The translations under genes were made by a program, and so were the position numbers. The notes under the pieces are model-generated. The model was not told where the DNA came from. It searched no databases and saw nothing but the letters and a program-made list of their open reading frames with translations. A stretch of DNA of 61,504 nucleotides from an uncultured Verrucomicrobiota bacterium (GTDB taxonomy: Bacteria > Verrucomicrobiota > Verrucomicrobiia > Chthoniobacterales > JACTMZ01): positions 1 through 61,504 of the forward strand of contig CAJBKE010000009.1 in NCBI GenBank assembly GCA_903953565.1. Reading direction: 5' to 3'. Positions 51,826 to 61,503 of this stretch are shown one piece after another; the stretch's first letter is position 1; each line of letters starts with the position of its first letter.

Positions 51826-52952
51826 GTTCCGCGCCCGGCAGTGTGACGGAGTTGGCCCGGGCTTTGGTCCGCATTCCGAGCGTCAATCCCGACGGCGATC
51901 CGGGCACGGATCGCACCGGCGAACAGGCCTGCGCGGAGTTCATTGCCGACTTTCTCCGGTCACACGGCGCCGAGGCTACGCTGCACGAGGTCCATGCGGG
52001 GCGTCCGAATGTCGTGGCCAGATTTGCCGCGGACGGAGGAAAACCGCGGCTCCTTTTCGCTCCGCATACGGACACGGTCAGTGTGGCCGGTATGACCATC
52101 GATCCGTTCGGCGGCGAGATTCGCGAGGGAAGGCTCTACGGCCGCGGTGCGAGCGATACGAAGGGTCCGATGGCCGCCATGCTTTGGGCGCTGCACGAGT
52201 GCCGTGACCTTCTGCCTCATCTCACGCATGAGGTCTGGTTTTCCGGACTTATGGGGGAGGAGGCCGGACAAGACGGGGCGAAGGCGTTGGCCGCGCGGGA
52301 GACGTTCGACTTCGTCGTGGTTGGCGAACCAACCAGCTTGGATGTGGTTTTCAAACACAAGGTCGACGTGACTGCGCGCATCGTTGCCAAGGGGCGCGCT
52401 GCGCATAGCTCGTGTCCGGAGCGCGGCGAGAACGCCATCACCAAGCTGGCTGCCGGGTTGCTCAACTTGGAGAAAGCGCTGTCCGCACATTTCGAAAAAA
52501 TCTCCGATCCCGTGCTCGCGCATCCCACGTTCAGCATCGGCACAATCCGCGGGGGGACAAAATTCAACATCGTGCCCGACCATGCCGAAGCGGTCATCGA
52601 TCTGCGGCTTCTTCCTTCTCAGTGGAAGAACGGCGACGCGCGCGAAGTTTTCGAGGTCATGCGCTCCGCCTGTCCCGGCCTGACCGTCGAGAAAATTGCC
52701 GGATCCGAAGCGCTCGACACGGATCCCGGTCATCCGCTCATCGCCAAATTGGTCGAGGCCGGTGGCAAACCCGCCGGGGCCGCTTGGTTTTGCGATGCCG
52801 CCATCTTTTCCTCGGCCGGCACCCCGGCTGTGGCCGTCGGCCCCGGATCCATCGCCCAAGCCCACACCGAGGACGAATTCATCGAGGTCGCGGCCCTCGA
52901 ACAGGGTGTCGAGTTCTTCAAAAAGTTTCTCCACAGCCTGCGCTCCCGCTAG
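51822..52952 (+). CDS. M20-family metallopeptidase (ArgE/DapE-like)
   Basis: A 376-residue zinc hydrolase from ATG 51822. Motifs: APHTDTV (first His and Asp ligands), GRGASDTKGPMAAM, SGLMGEEAGQDG with catalytic Glu, GRAAHSSCPERGENAI in the dimerisation domain, and AQAHTEDEFIEV near the C-terminus. Relatives remove acyl groups from ornithine, diaminopimelate or peptides. The dapE versus argE choice cannot be settled from sequence alone. Translation is coupled to the DUF4126 gene. Confidence 0.88.
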   Translation: MSSAPGSVTELARALVRIPSVNPDGDPGTDRTGEQACAEFIADFLRSHGAEATLHEVHAGRPNVVARFAADGGKPRLLFAPHTDTVSVAGMTIDPFGGEIREGRLYGRGASDTKGPMAAMLWALHECRDLLPHLTHEVWFSGLMGEEAGQDGAKALAARETFDFVVVGEPTSLDVVFKHKVDVTARIVAKGRAAHSSCPERGENAITKLAAGLLNLEKALSAHFEKISDPVLAHPTFSIGTIRGGTKFNIVPDHAEAVIDLRLLPSQWKNGDAREVFEVMRSACPGLTVEKIAGSEALDTDPGHPLIAKLVEAGGKPAGAAWFCDAAIFSSAGTPAVAVGPGSIAQAHTEDEFIEVAALEQGVEFFKKFLHSLRSR

Positions 52953-53000
52953 TCTCCGCCTCCTTCTTTCAACGCTCATCCCTCAACCCTCAACTTCTCC

Positions 53001-54509
53001 ATGCAGACCGCCATCACCCCGACCCGCGCCGACAACTTTCCCGAGTGGTATCAGCAGGTCATCAAAGCCGCCGACTTGGCGGAAAATTCCGATGTGCGCG
53101 GCTGCATGATCATCAAGCCGTGGGGCTGGGGGATATGGGAAAACATGCAGCGTCAACTTGATGTCATGTTCAAGGCGACCGGGCATGTGAACGCTTACTT
53201 TCCGCTCTTCATCCCGCTCAGCTTTCTCGAAAAAGAAGCGGAGCATGTCGAGGGATTCGCCAAGGAATGCGCGGTCGTCACCCATCACCGGCTCGAGGAG
53301 AAGGACGGTAAATTGGTGCCGGCCGGGGAATTGAACGAGCCGCTCATTGTCCGTCCAACCTCCGAGACCATCATCGGTGCCGCCTACGCCCGCTGGGTCC
53401 AGTCGTATCGGGATTTGCCGCTCCTCATCAACCAGTGGGCCAATGTCGTCCGTTGGGAAATGCGTCCGCGTCTTTTTCTCCGCACCGCAGAATTCCTCTG
53501 GCAGGAAGGGCACACGGCGCACGAGACGATGGAAGAAGCGGTGGACGAGACGGAAAAAATGCTCGGTGTTTACGAGAAATTCGCCCGCGAGCACCTCGCA
53601 TTGCCCGTCTTCACCGGCGAGAAATCGGAAAGCGAGAGATTTCCCGGTGCGGTCAGCACGCTTTGTATCGAGGCCATGGTGCAGGACCGCAAGGCGATCC
53701 AAGCGGGCACTTCGCACTTCCTCGGACAAAACTTCTCCCGCGCCGCCGGGATCGAATTTGCGGCGCGCGATGGAAGTCGTCAGCTTGCGTGGACAACCAG
53801 CTGGGGCGTGAGCACGCGGCTGATCGGCACGCTCATCATGGCGCACTCCGACGATGACGGACTCGTTTTGCCCCCGCGGGTTGCGCCGTCACAGATCGTC
53901 ATCCTCCCTGTGCTGGCCAAGGAGGAATCCCGTGCCGCCGTCTTGGAAGCAGCCGAGAAACTCGCCGCACAACTGCGCGCCCAAACCGCTTTCGGCGAAC
54001 CGATCCGCGTGGAAATCGACCGCCGCGATGCGGGTGGCGGCGTGAAAAATTGGGAGTGGATCAAAAAAGGTGTTCCGCTCCGCGTGGAGATTGGTCCGCG
54101 TGATATCGAAAAGGGATCGGTGGCGATCAGCCGCCGTGACCGCGGTCCCAAAGAAAAAGAGTTTCCAGCCATGGCGGACTTCGTCGCCGGAGCCGGCGCT
54201 TTGCTGCAGTCGATGCAAGCCGGATTGCTCGAGCGGGCCGCAAAATTCCGCGACGAGCACACACGCAAGATCGAGTCCGAGGAGGAATTCCGCGCCTTCT
54301 TCACGCCGCAGAACGCCAATCAGCCGGAAATTCACGGCGGTTTCGCTCTCGCCCATTGGGATGGCACGCGCGAGACCGAGGAGAAAATCAAAGAGGAGTT
54401 GAAAGTCACGATACGATGCATTCCGCGCGATGGTGACGCGGAGCCGGGGATTTGTCCTTTCAGCGGAAAGCCGAGCGCGCGGCGCGTCGTTTTCGCCAAG
54501 TCGTATTGA
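53001..54509 (+). CDS. proS: Prolyl-tRNA synthetase, archaeal/eukaryotic-like class
   Basis: A 502-residue class II synthetase. The core starts FPEWYQQVIKAADLAENSDV and PWGWGIWENMQ, with motif 2 VVRWEMRPRLFLRTAEFLWQEGHTAH and motif 3 TSWGVSTRLIGTLIM, then the anticodon domain and the C-terminal zinc-like extension ending in VFAKSY. This is the short archaeal-type ProRS without the editing insertion of the E. coli type. Its stop shares one base with the next gene start. Confidence 0.95.
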   Translation: MQTAITPTRADNFPEWYQQVIKAADLAENSDVRGCMIIKPWGWGIWENMQRQLDVMFKATGHVNAYFPLFIPLSFLEKEAEHVEGFAKECAVVTHHRLEEKDGKLVPAGELNEPLIVRPTSETIIGAAYARWVQSYRDLPLLINQWANVVRWEMRPRLFLRTAEFLWQEGHTAHETMEEAVDETEKMLGVYEKFAREHLALPVFTGEKSESERFPGAVSTLCIEAMVQDRKAIQAGTSHFLGQNFSRAAGIEFAARDGSRQLAWTTSWGVSTRLIGTLIMAHSDDDGLVLPPRVAPSQIVILPVLAKEESRAAVLEAAEKLAAQLRAQTAFGEPIRVEIDRRDAGGGVKNWEWIKKGVPLRVEIGPRDIEKGSVAISRRDRGPKEKEFPAMADFVAGAGALLQSMQAGLLERAAKFRDEHTRKIESEEEFRAFFTPQNANQPEIHGGFALAHWDGTRETEEKIKEELKVTIRCIPRDGDAEPGICPFSGKPSARRVVFAKSY

Positions 54510-55450
54510 TGAATCTTTCTGTCGCTGGAGGGCAGCCGTCCCCGGCCGCCGCGCGCAAACCGAGGATTTCCGCTAAGTCTTTGCGGCGCCTCGCGGGGAC
54601 GCTCGCCCTCCAGTTCTTGCTGATCTTTCCGGTTTCCGCGCAATTTCCGTTCAATGCCCTGCGTTTTCTCAAGCCGGATGGGCAGATCAGTCCGTCGCTC
54701 GTTACCGAATGTTCCGGCATGGTGCAGAGTCTGCGCTACGGCGGGGTTTTCTGGGTGTTGGGCGATGGCGGGAGCGGGGCAGCCATCGTGCCGGTGACAG
54801 CCGACGGAAAATTGGCGGCTGGGTGGACCGGTCCCGTCGCGGTGACCGGTTGCAAAAATTTCGACTGGGAGGATCTGGCCCTCGACGACCGCGGAAATCT
54901 CATCATCGCCGATGTCGGCAACAACTCCGGGCGGCGCAAACAGCTCATGCTCCATTTCACGCCCGAACCGCGGCCCGGAGTCCGCTCGGTTGTTCCCGCG
55001 CGATCGCTCCGCGTCCATTATGCCGACCAGAAAGAGGATTCGCCGGACTATGACTGCGAAGCGGTCTTCTCCGCCGGTGGAAAGATTTACTTTCTGACCA
55101 AGCATCGCAGCGACAAGCGCACGCGGCTTTACCGTCTGGAAAGCGAATCGACCGGCCGGTCGAATCCGTTGCGCCTCCTCGATTCCTTTGAAATCGGCGG
55201 CATGGTGACCGCGGCGGACGCTTCGCCGAACGGCAAAATGGTCGCCGTTCTGACCTACACCGCCCTCTGGGTTTTCGACTTCGACCGCGCCACGGGAAGC
55301 ATCTTCCGGAAAACCGTGCGCAAGACACCTATCTTTGCCTGGCAGGCCGAGGCGGTGGCATGGGATGGGAATGATGCGTTGGTTCTCGGCAATGAGCAGG
55401 GTCAGCTTTTTCGGGTGGCGCTTGCCGATTTTGAGACCGTTCGCCCATGA
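54509..55450 (+). CDS. Exported beta-propeller-like protein
   Basis: A 313-residue protein from ATG 54509. The N-terminal hydrophobic segment (LALQFLLIFPVSA) acts as a signal. The body has propeller-like strands (GVFWVLGDGGSGA, FDWEDLALDDRGNLIIADVGNN, DCEAVFSAGGKIYFLTKH), similar to phytase-like/esterase-like propellers of unknown role. It overlaps proS by one base, so it is probably co-transcribed. A repeat A element follows it. Confidence 0.75.
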   Translation: MNLSVAGGQPSPAAARKPRISAKSLRRLAGTLALQFLLIFPVSAQFPFNALRFLKPDGQISPSLVTECSGMVQSLRYGGVFWVLGDGGSGAAIVPVTADGKLAAGWTGPVAVTGCKNFDWEDLALDDRGNLIIADVGNNSGRRKQLMLHFTPEPRPGVRSVVPARSLRVHYADQKEDSPDYDCEAVFSAGGKIYFLTKHRSDKRTRLYRLESESTGRSNPLRLLDSFEIGGMVTAADASPNGKMVAVLTYTALWVFDFDRATGSIFRKTVRKTPIFAWQAEAVAWDGNDALVLGNEQGQLFRVALADFETVRP

Positions 55451-55495
55451 GACGGAGCTGCTTCCTCTTTCCTGAATAACCACGGCAAAGGCGCA

Positions 55496-55560
55496 GGTGG
55501 ATCGCGATGTCCCCATCGCGATTTCCGGTTGCTTATCGCGCCGGGACGGCGCGATCCACC
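55496..55560. repeat. Repeat A copy 3 (REPIN-like, inverted)
   Basis: A 65-bp element with the same termini and hairpins as copies 1 and 2, but inverted relative to them. The spacer is 12 bases and differs again. It lies in the 161-bp gap before the M29 peptidase gene. Confidence 0.85.
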
Positions 55561-55611
55561 CTCCGCTCCTTTGATTTTGCCCGTCCGCAGGTTCGTGTTC
55601 ATAATGTCCGA

Positions 55612-56724
55612 ATGTCCGATCCGCGTTACGACAAATTGGCCGAGGTCCTGACCAAACATTCCACCGCTCTCCAACCTGGGGACAAAGTGCTCATCGAAGC
55701 CTCCGATGTTCCCGATGACATGGTCATCGCGCTGGTGCGCGCGGTGCGCAAGGTCAAGGCTTTGCCCTTCACGCAACTGCATCACAGTCGTGTTTCGCGC
55801 GAAATGGCCCTCGGGGCCACCGGCCCGCAGATTGCCGTGTCGGCCGAAGTCGAGATGGCCCGGATTAAGAAGATGGACGCCTACATCGCGATCCGCGGCA
55901 GCGACAACGCCACCGAGATGAGCGATGTGCCGGCCGAAAAACTCAAAATGATCGCCGCGACGATGCGTCCGGTCATGAACCATCGGATCAACAAGACCCG
56001 CTGGGTCGTGCTGCGCTGGCCCTCGCCATCCATGGCCCAGCAGGCGCAGATGAGCACCGAAGCTTTCGAGGATTACTATTTCCGCGTCTGCACGGTCGAT
56101 TACGCGAAAATGCGCAAAGGAATGGAGGCGCTCAAAGCGCTGATGGACACGACCGACAAGGTGCAGATCAAAGGCCCGGATACCGATTTGCGTTTCAGCA
56201 TCAAAGGCATCGGATCAGTCATTTGCGGCGGCGACCGAAACATTCCCGACGGCGAGGTCTTCACCGCGCCGGTCAAACGCAGCGTGGAGGGCAAGGTCCG
56301 CTTCAACGTTCCCAGCATCTACCACGGCACGGCCTTCGAGGACGTCGCCCTCGAGTTCAAGCAGGGGCGCATTATCGGCGCGACGGCCGGCCGCAATACG
56401 GCCAAGCTCAACTCGATCCTCGATGCCGATGCCGGCTCGCGCTTCATCGGCGAATTTTCCCTCGGCTTCAATCCGCACATTCTGCATCCCATCCGCGATA
56501 TTCTCTTCGATGAAAAAATCGCCGGCTCCTTCCACTTCACCCCGGGCCAAGCCTACGAAGTCGGTGGCAACGGCAACCGCAGCCAGGTCCATTGGGACAT
56601 GGTCTGCATCCAGCGCGCGGATTACGGCGGGGGCGAGGTGTGGTTCGACGGAAAGCTCATCCGCAAAGACGGTGTTTTTGTCCTTCCGGAATTGAAGCTG
56701 CTCAATCCCGAGCGCTCTCGTTGA
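55612..56724 (+). CDS. M29-family aminopeptidase (AmpS-like)
   Basis: A 370-residue metallo-aminopeptidase from ATG 55612. Family features: [21 protein letters not shown] near the start, [33 protein letters not shown], and metal-binding acids and His towards the C-terminus ([28 protein letters not shown]). It removes N-terminal residues from peptides in the cytoplasm. Its 3' end overlaps the next minus-strand gene by 23 bp tail to tail. Confidence 0.92.
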   Translation: MSDPRYDKLAEVLTKHSTALQPGDKVLIEASDVPDDMVIALVRAVRKVKALPFTQLHHSRVSREMALGATGPQIAVSAEVEMARIKKMDAYIAIRGSDNATEMSDVPAEKLKMIAATMRPVMNHRINKTRWVVLRWPSPSMAQQAQMSTEAFEDYYFRVCTVDYAKMRKGMEALKALMDTTDKVQIKGPDTDLRFSIKGIGSVICGGDRNIPDGEVFTAPVKRSVEGKVRFNVPSIYHGTAFEDVALEFKQGRIIGATAGRNTAKLNSILDADAGSRFIGEFSLGFNPHILHPIRDILFDEKIAGSFHFTPGQAYEVGGNGNRSQVHWDMVCIQRADYGGGEVWFDGKLIRKDGVFVLPELKLLNPERSR

Positions 56725-58393
56725 GCGGCCCGGATCCGAGCGCCGCATGCCGCCGAAGGATGCGACGGAACTCGAGGATGCCTTCCGGATTTTCGTTCGT
56801 GCCGTGGCCGGAAGGGACGATTTTTTCCGTGCTGGCTCCTTCGAGTTTCGAGCTCCAATAGGGCACGACGCCGTCGGAGCTGTCCGGCGTGTCCCCGCGT
56901 CCGCGGTCGCCGATGATGGAGTGGTAAGGGACGCCGGGTCTCATGGGCAGATTGAGGATGGCGGCGAGCAAGGGGGAGCGGGCCCGGAGGAAGACGACGC
57001 TGTTGGCGGGCGCGACAAACAACTCCCGCAAATCCTCGCGCAGGGCTTGGCGGATGGTGAGCATGTCGGGTTGGGCGACGTTGAAAGGCAGGCGGATAAG
57101 GCGTCCGAAGAATTCGGCGAAGGGATTCACGGCAAGTTCGCTCCCGCGGTGCGGGGTGGCAAAAAAGACAACTCGGGCCACATCGTGGCGCGGACCGAAG
57201 TTGATGATCCTGAGGAGCCGCTCTCTGGTTTGCGGGCTGAGTTTGAGCTTCTCCGGCGGTGTCTTCATGAATTGCTGCCAGAGATGACGGCCACCGGAAC
57301 GAATCTGCAGTCCGGAGATGAGTCCGCCCATGCTGTGCCCGGCCATGACCATGCGGTCGAGGTTCGGATTGGCTCGTCGTGGATCGAGTGTGGTGCGGAA
57401 GCGGTCCATGTCCTCGCGCAGCTTGGCCGCCGAGGCCCACACAGGCAGACCGGTGGGATAGAGGAAGAGCCAGAATTGGTATTTCTCGCGGATTTTTTCG
57501 TCGCCGAGCAGTTCGTTGACCGCCGGCACCCAAGTTTCGGGGCGGGACATGAGACCGTGGACGAGAACGACGGGAATCTTGCCCGGTTCGTAGCGCGAGA
57601 ATTGGTAAAGACCCGCGTCGTCCATATTCAAATCGGTGCGGACGAGGGCACGGACATCGATGCTCCGGTTGCGTCCCTTGGATAACATGTAAGCGAGCGG
57701 CGCGGTGAAATCGGCGGCTAGCTTCACCCGGCGTCCGTCGATCGTCGTGTTGTCATCGCTGAGTGTGCGGTAGAAAACCAATTGCGGACCCGACTTTGCG
57801 GAGCGCACGAGCGCCGTGACGGGTTCGCATATTCCGGCCAGCGGCGGAACTCCGGCCTGCGCGCGCAAGGCGGGCGAGGTGGGTTTGAAACGCACCACGT
57901 AGGGAACGCCGGCGCCTTCCTGGATGTTGCGGACGCGGAGACCTCCGATTTGCATGGCCGCTGCGGCGAGCAATTCATCCGCGGTGCGCGGATCGAGCGT
58001 CTTGGGAGAATCTCCCGACACGGTGAGGGTGCGTCCGTCGGCAAGAACAACCGGCGCGAAGGCGCGCGCCTGCAGCGCGGCAACCAGATTTTCCGTGGCT
58101 GCACGATTCAAGCGTTGCGCCGCGCTGCCCGGAAGCGCTTGCGCGGTCATTTCCGCGGCCTCCACGAGTGCGGTGATCCGGGTTGCTTCGTCTTCCCTCG
58201 ACTGCGTGCCTTTCTGCAGGAGCAGGGCGGCGCGTCCATGGCCGTTTTCCTGCACGACCTCTCGGCTCTTGGCGCGCAGGGCCGATGGTCCTTGCACCTT
58301 CAGATCCACAATGGTGCATCCGGCGACACCGGCGAGAAGAGCCATGGCCAGCAGGCCCAAGGCGATGCGTTTGGTGAGAAGGTGAGCGGTCAT
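56702..58393 (-). CDS. PGAP1-like alpha/beta-hydrolase lipoprotein (copy 2)
   Basis: A 563-residue protein from ATG 58393; signal ends with lipobox VAGC. Motifs: [42 protein letters not shown] (nucleophile Ser), [34 protein letters not shown] (acid) and [10 protein letters not shown] (His). It is clearly paralogous to 19263-20891. It probably acts on envelope lipids or acyl chains; the substrate is unknown. The 3' end overlaps the M29 gene. Confidence 0.85.
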   Translation of the reverse strand: MTAHLLTKRIALGLLAMALLAGVAGCTIVDLKVQGPSALRAKSREVVQENGHGRAALLLQKGTQSREDEATRITALVEAAEMTAQALPGSAAQRLNRAATENLVAALQARAFAPVVLADGRTLTVSGDSPKTLDPRTADELLAAAAMQIGGLRVRNIQEGAGVPYVVRFKPTSPALRAQAGVPPLAGICEPVTALVRSAKSGPQLVFYRTLSDDNTTIDGRRVKLAADFTAPLAYMLSKGRNRSIDVRALVRTDLNMDDAGLYQFSRYEPGKIPVVLVHGLMSRPETWVPAVNELLGDEKIREKYQFWLFLYPTGLPVWASAAKLREDMDRFRTTLDPRRANPNLDRMVMAGHSMGGLISGLQIRSGGRHLWQQFMKTPPEKLKLSPQTRERLLRIINFGPRHDVARVVFFATPHRGSELAVNPFAEFFGRLIRLPFNVAQPDMLTIRQALREDLRELFVAPANSVVFLRARSPLLAAILNLPMRPGVPYHSIIGDRGRGDTPDSSDGVVPYWSSKLEGASTEKIVPSGHGTNENPEGILEFRRILRRHAALGSGPLNESARD

Positions 58394-58469
58394 GCGATCT
58401 GCAACCTAACCGGTCGACCGTCAATGGGAAGCTCTCCCGCCGGCGCGTGTAAGTCTTGTCCGGTCGACG

Positions 58470-59810
58470 CTATCGGTCGATCTCGCCTTGGAAGACGGAC
58501 CGCCAGTGGGCCAGGCGTTCCGCGATGCGTTTTTCTTCGCCGCGGTCGGAGGGTTCGTAAAAGACGCGCCCTTCCGGAAGGTAAGCTTGCGGGACGTAGG
58601 CGTCGGGAAAGTCGTGCGAGTATCGGTAGCCCGGGGCCGCGTCTGTCTCCCCCGAAGTTTTGGGATGTTTGTCGCGCAGGTGTTCAGGGACGGCGAGGGT
58701 CCGGCCTTTTTGCAGATCGGACTGCGCGGCGAGGAGACCCATGTAGGCCGTGTTGCTCTTGGGCGCCGTGGCGAGGTAGACCGTGGCATGGGCTAGGGGA
58801 ATCTGGGCCTCGGGTAATCCGACAAATTCGCAGGCCTGCTGGGCGGCCACCGCAACGAGGAGGCCGCGCGAGTCGGCCAGTCCGATGTCTTCGCTGGCCG
58901 CGATGACCAGGCGGCGGGCAATGAAGCGGATGTCCTCGCCCCCATGGAGCATCTTGGCCAGCCAGTAAAGGGCGGCATCGGGATCGCTGCCGCGGATGCT
59001 TTTGATGAAGGCGCTGATCGTGTCGTAGTGAGCGTCGTCTTTCGCGTCGTAGACGATGGCTTTGCGCTGGATGCTTTCCTCGATGATAGGGCGGGTCAGA
59101 CGGATGGATCCCGCTTTGTCCGCTTCGGTGGTCAGGGCGGCAAGCTCGAGGGCGTTGAGGCAACGCCGGGCGTCGCCATCGCAAATGTCGGCCAGATGCG
59201 CTGCGGCATCCTCGTCGATCGTGATCTTTGCCGCGCCCAGACCGCGCCCGGTATCGGCGATGGCGCGATGGATGAGGGCGTGCAGGTCCGCGGCGGACAA
59301 AGACCTCAATTCGAAGACGAGCGAGCGGGAAACGAGCGGGCTGTTGACGTAGAAGAAAGGGTTCATCGTCGTCGCGCCGATCAGGCGCACGGTGCCGCGC
59401 TCGACATCCGGCAGCAGGACATCCTGCTGCGCTTTGTTGAAGCGGTGGATTTCGTCGATGAAAAGGACCGTGCGTGTGCCGTCGCGCGAGAGCCGCATCG
59501 CGGCGGCCGCCATGACCTTGCGAATTTCGGCCACCGTGCTCTCCACCCCGCTGAGGCGTTCGAAGCGGGCTTGGCTGGTGCGCGCGATGATTTCCGCGAG
59601 GCTGGTCTTCCCCGTGCCGGGAGGTCCGTAGAGCACGATGGAGGAAAACCGGTCGGCTTCGATCGCGCGGCGGAGAAGCTTGCCGGCACCGAGAATATGT
59701 TCCTGCCCGACATATTCCTCCAAGGACCGCGGCCGCATCCGCTCGGCCAAGGGCGCGTGGGCGGGCATGGCAGCCGGTGACTCGGCGGCGAAAAGGTCGT
59801 CGGACGGCAT
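58470..59810 (-). CDS. rarA: Replication-associated recombination protein RarA (MgsA)
   Basis: A 446-residue AAA+ ATPase that acts at stalled replication forks, related to clamp-loader subunits. Walker A YGPPGTGKTSLAE, Walker B VLFIDEIHRFNKAQQD, sensor ATTMNPFF, Arg finger region SPLVSRSLVFEL, and the C-terminal tetramerisation part (AASEDIGLADSRGL, PKSNTAYMGL). The length and order are standard. It is divergent from proA with a 55-bp gap. Confidence 0.95.
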   Translation of the reverse strand: MPSDDLFAAESPAAMPAHAPLAERMRPRSLEEYVGQEHILGAGKLLRRAIEADRFSSIVLYGPPGTGKTSLAEIIARTSQARFERLSGVESTVAEIRKVMAAAAMRLSRDGTRTVLFIDEIHRFNKAQQDVLLPDVERGTVRLIGATTMNPFFYVNSPLVSRSLVFELRSLSAADLHALIHRAIADTGRGLGAAKITIDEDAAAHLADICDGDARRCLNALELAALTTEADKAGSIRLTRPIIEESIQRKAIVYDAKDDAHYDTISAFIKSIRGSDPDAALYWLAKMLHGGEDIRFIARRLVIAASEDIGLADSRGLLVAVAAQQACEFVGLPEAQIPLAHATVYLATAPKSNTAYMGLLAAQSDLQKGRTLAVPEHLRDKHPKTSGETDAAPGYRYSHDFPDAYVPQAYLPEGRVFYEPSDRGEEKRIAERLAHWRSVFQGEIDR

Positions 59811-59865
59811 GGTTCGACCAATTTAGCTTGGACGCACGGCGGCGCGAGGCGGATATTGCCGGGCT

Positions 59866-61128
59866 ATGGCTGATTTGGGGCAACAAATTCTGGAGATGGG
59901 CAAAAAAGCCCGGGCGGCGGCGCGGATTTTGGCGCTGTGCAACAAGGATCAAAAAAATGCCGCGCTCATGGCCATGGCCGATGCCATCGAGGCGGCGGAA
60001 AGCGACATCATCGCGGCCAATGCCAAGGATCTCGAAGCGGCGCCAGGTTACGGCTTGAATGCGGCGGCCGTCGACCGCCTCCGGTTGGATTCGGCGCGCA
60101 TCGGTGCCATGGCCAAGGGGGTGCGCGAGGTGGTCGCACTGCCCGATCCTTGCGGTGAAGTTATTCGCGAATGGACACGCCCGAACGGGATGAAGATCAC
60201 CAAACTCCGCGTCCCCATCGGCGTGGTCGGAATCATCTACGAGTCACGTCCCAATGTGACGGCCGATGCGGCGGTGCTTTGCGTGAAGTCCGGCAATGCC
60301 TGCATCCTGCGCGGCGGCAAGGAAGCGATCCATTCCAATGCGGCCATCGCGAAGGCGCTTTCGGTCGGGGCGGTCAACGCAGGGTTGTCCGCCGACGTGA
60401 TCCAACTCGTGCCTTTCACCGACCGCGATGGTGTCCGATTGCTCGCCGAGATGGATCGTTACCTCGACGTCATCGTGCCGCGCGGCGGTCACGCCCTCAT
60501 CGAGGCCGTGGTGGAACACGCGCGCATGCCGGTGATCAAACACTACCACGGCGTTTGCCACGTCTATGTCGACAAAGCGGCCGATCTGGCCATGGCCGAA
60601 AAAATCGCGGTCAATGCCAAGTGCCAACGTCCCGGCGTGTGCAATGCCATGGAAACATTGCTCGTCCATCGTGACGTGGCGGAAAAATTTCTGCCGTCCG
60701 CGGCGAAAGCTTTGCGCGAAAAAGGCGTCGAGTTGCGCGGCGACAAACGCACCTGCGAAGTGCTCGGGGCGGAAGTCAAGGCGGCCACGGAAGAGGATTG
60801 GACGACCGAATATCTCGATCTGATCCTGAGTATTCGCGTGGTGGATTCGTTGCAAGAGGCTATCGACCACATCGAGCATTACGGTTCGCACCACAGCGAT
60901 TCGATCGTCACGATGGACGAAGCGGCGGCGCGCCAGTTTCTCGCCGCGGTGGATTCGGCGGCCGTGTTCTGGAATGTTTCCACCCGCTTCAGCGACGGCG
61001 GCGAGTTCGGCTTCGGGGCGGAAATCGGGATCAGCACCGACAAGTTGCATGCGCGCGGGCCGATGGGACTCGAGGAACTGACGACCTACAAATACCTCGT
61101 GACGGGCGCCGGACAGGTCCGCGGCTGA
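59866..61128 (+). CDS. proA: Gamma-glutamyl phosphate reductase
   Basis: A 420-residue NADPH-dependent enzyme of proline synthesis: it reduces gamma-glutamyl phosphate to glutamate semialdehyde. Motifs: RVPIGVVGIIYESRPNVTADAA, SGNACILRGGKEAIHSN, catalytic Cys in NAKCQRPGVCNAMETLLVH, and the C-terminal FGFGAEIGISTDKLHARGPMGLEELTTYKY. proB (the kinase) is not next to it. The acylphosphatase gene follows by 3 bp. Confidence 0.97.
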   Translation: MADLGQQILEMGKKARAAARILALCNKDQKNAALMAMADAIEAAESDIIAANAKDLEAAPGYGLNAAAVDRLRLDSARIGAMAKGVREVVALPDPCGEVIREWTRPNGMKITKLRVPIGVVGIIYESRPNVTADAAVLCVKSGNACILRGGKEAIHSNAAIAKALSVGAVNAGLSADVIQLVPFTDRDGVRLLAEMDRYLDVIVPRGGHALIEAVVEHARMPVIKHYHGVCHVYVDKAADLAMAEKIAVNAKCQRPGVCNAMETLLVHRDVAEKFLPSAAKALREKGVELRGDKRTCEVLGAEVKAATEEDWTTEYLDLILSIRVVDSLQEAIDHIEHYGSHHSDSIVTMDEAAARQFLAAVDSAAVFWNVSTRFSDGGEFGFGAEIGISTDKLHARGPMGLEELTTYKYLVTGAGQVRG

Positions 61129-61131
61129 GTT

Positions 61132-61407
61132 ATGTCCAAGACCATGCAGGTCTTCTACGAAGGCCGCGTCCAAGGCGTGGGTTTCCGCTATTCGGCGCGC
61201 CGGGTGGCCGCGGGGTTCGATGTCGCGGGGTATGTGCGCAATCTGCCCGACGGGCGTGTCGAGTTGGTGGCGTCGGGCGATCCGGACGAGGTGGATGGAT
61301 TTCTCGACGCGGTGCGGGACAGCGAATTGGCCGGACATATCGCCGGCGAGGTGGTGGCGGATATCGTCAAACCTGCGGGGTTGCGCGGGTTTGAAATTCG
61401 TTTCTAG
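61132..61407 (+). CDS. acyP: Acylphosphatase
   Basis: A 91-residue enzyme that hydrolyses acyl phosphates. Catalytic Arg in QGVGFRYSARR and Asn in GYVRNLPDGRVELVASG are both present; the ferredoxin-like fold length is typical. It begins 3 bp after the proA stop, so it is co-transcribed. Its substrate class includes gamma-glutamyl phosphate, the substrate of ProA. Confidence 0.95.
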   Translation: MSKTMQVFYEGRVQGVGFRYSARRVAAGFDVAGYVRNLPDGRVELVASGDPDEVDGFLDAVRDSELAGHIAGEVVADIVKPAGLRGFEIRF

Positions 61408-61466
61408 AAAACCGCAGGGAGCGTAGAGGACGCGGAGGAAGATAGCTGCCAACTGCCTCCGGTTAT

Positions 61467-61503
61467 TGTAGCGGCGGTCTATGACCGTCGGTCGCCTTCC
61501 CCC
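61467..61503. repeat. Repeat C copy at the right end
   Basis: TTGTAGCGGCGGTCTATGAC followed by CGTCGGTCGCCTTCCCC, near-identical to 24731-24764 in inverse orientation. It lies after acyP and runs close to the window edge, so its full length cannot be judged. Confidence 0.6.
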
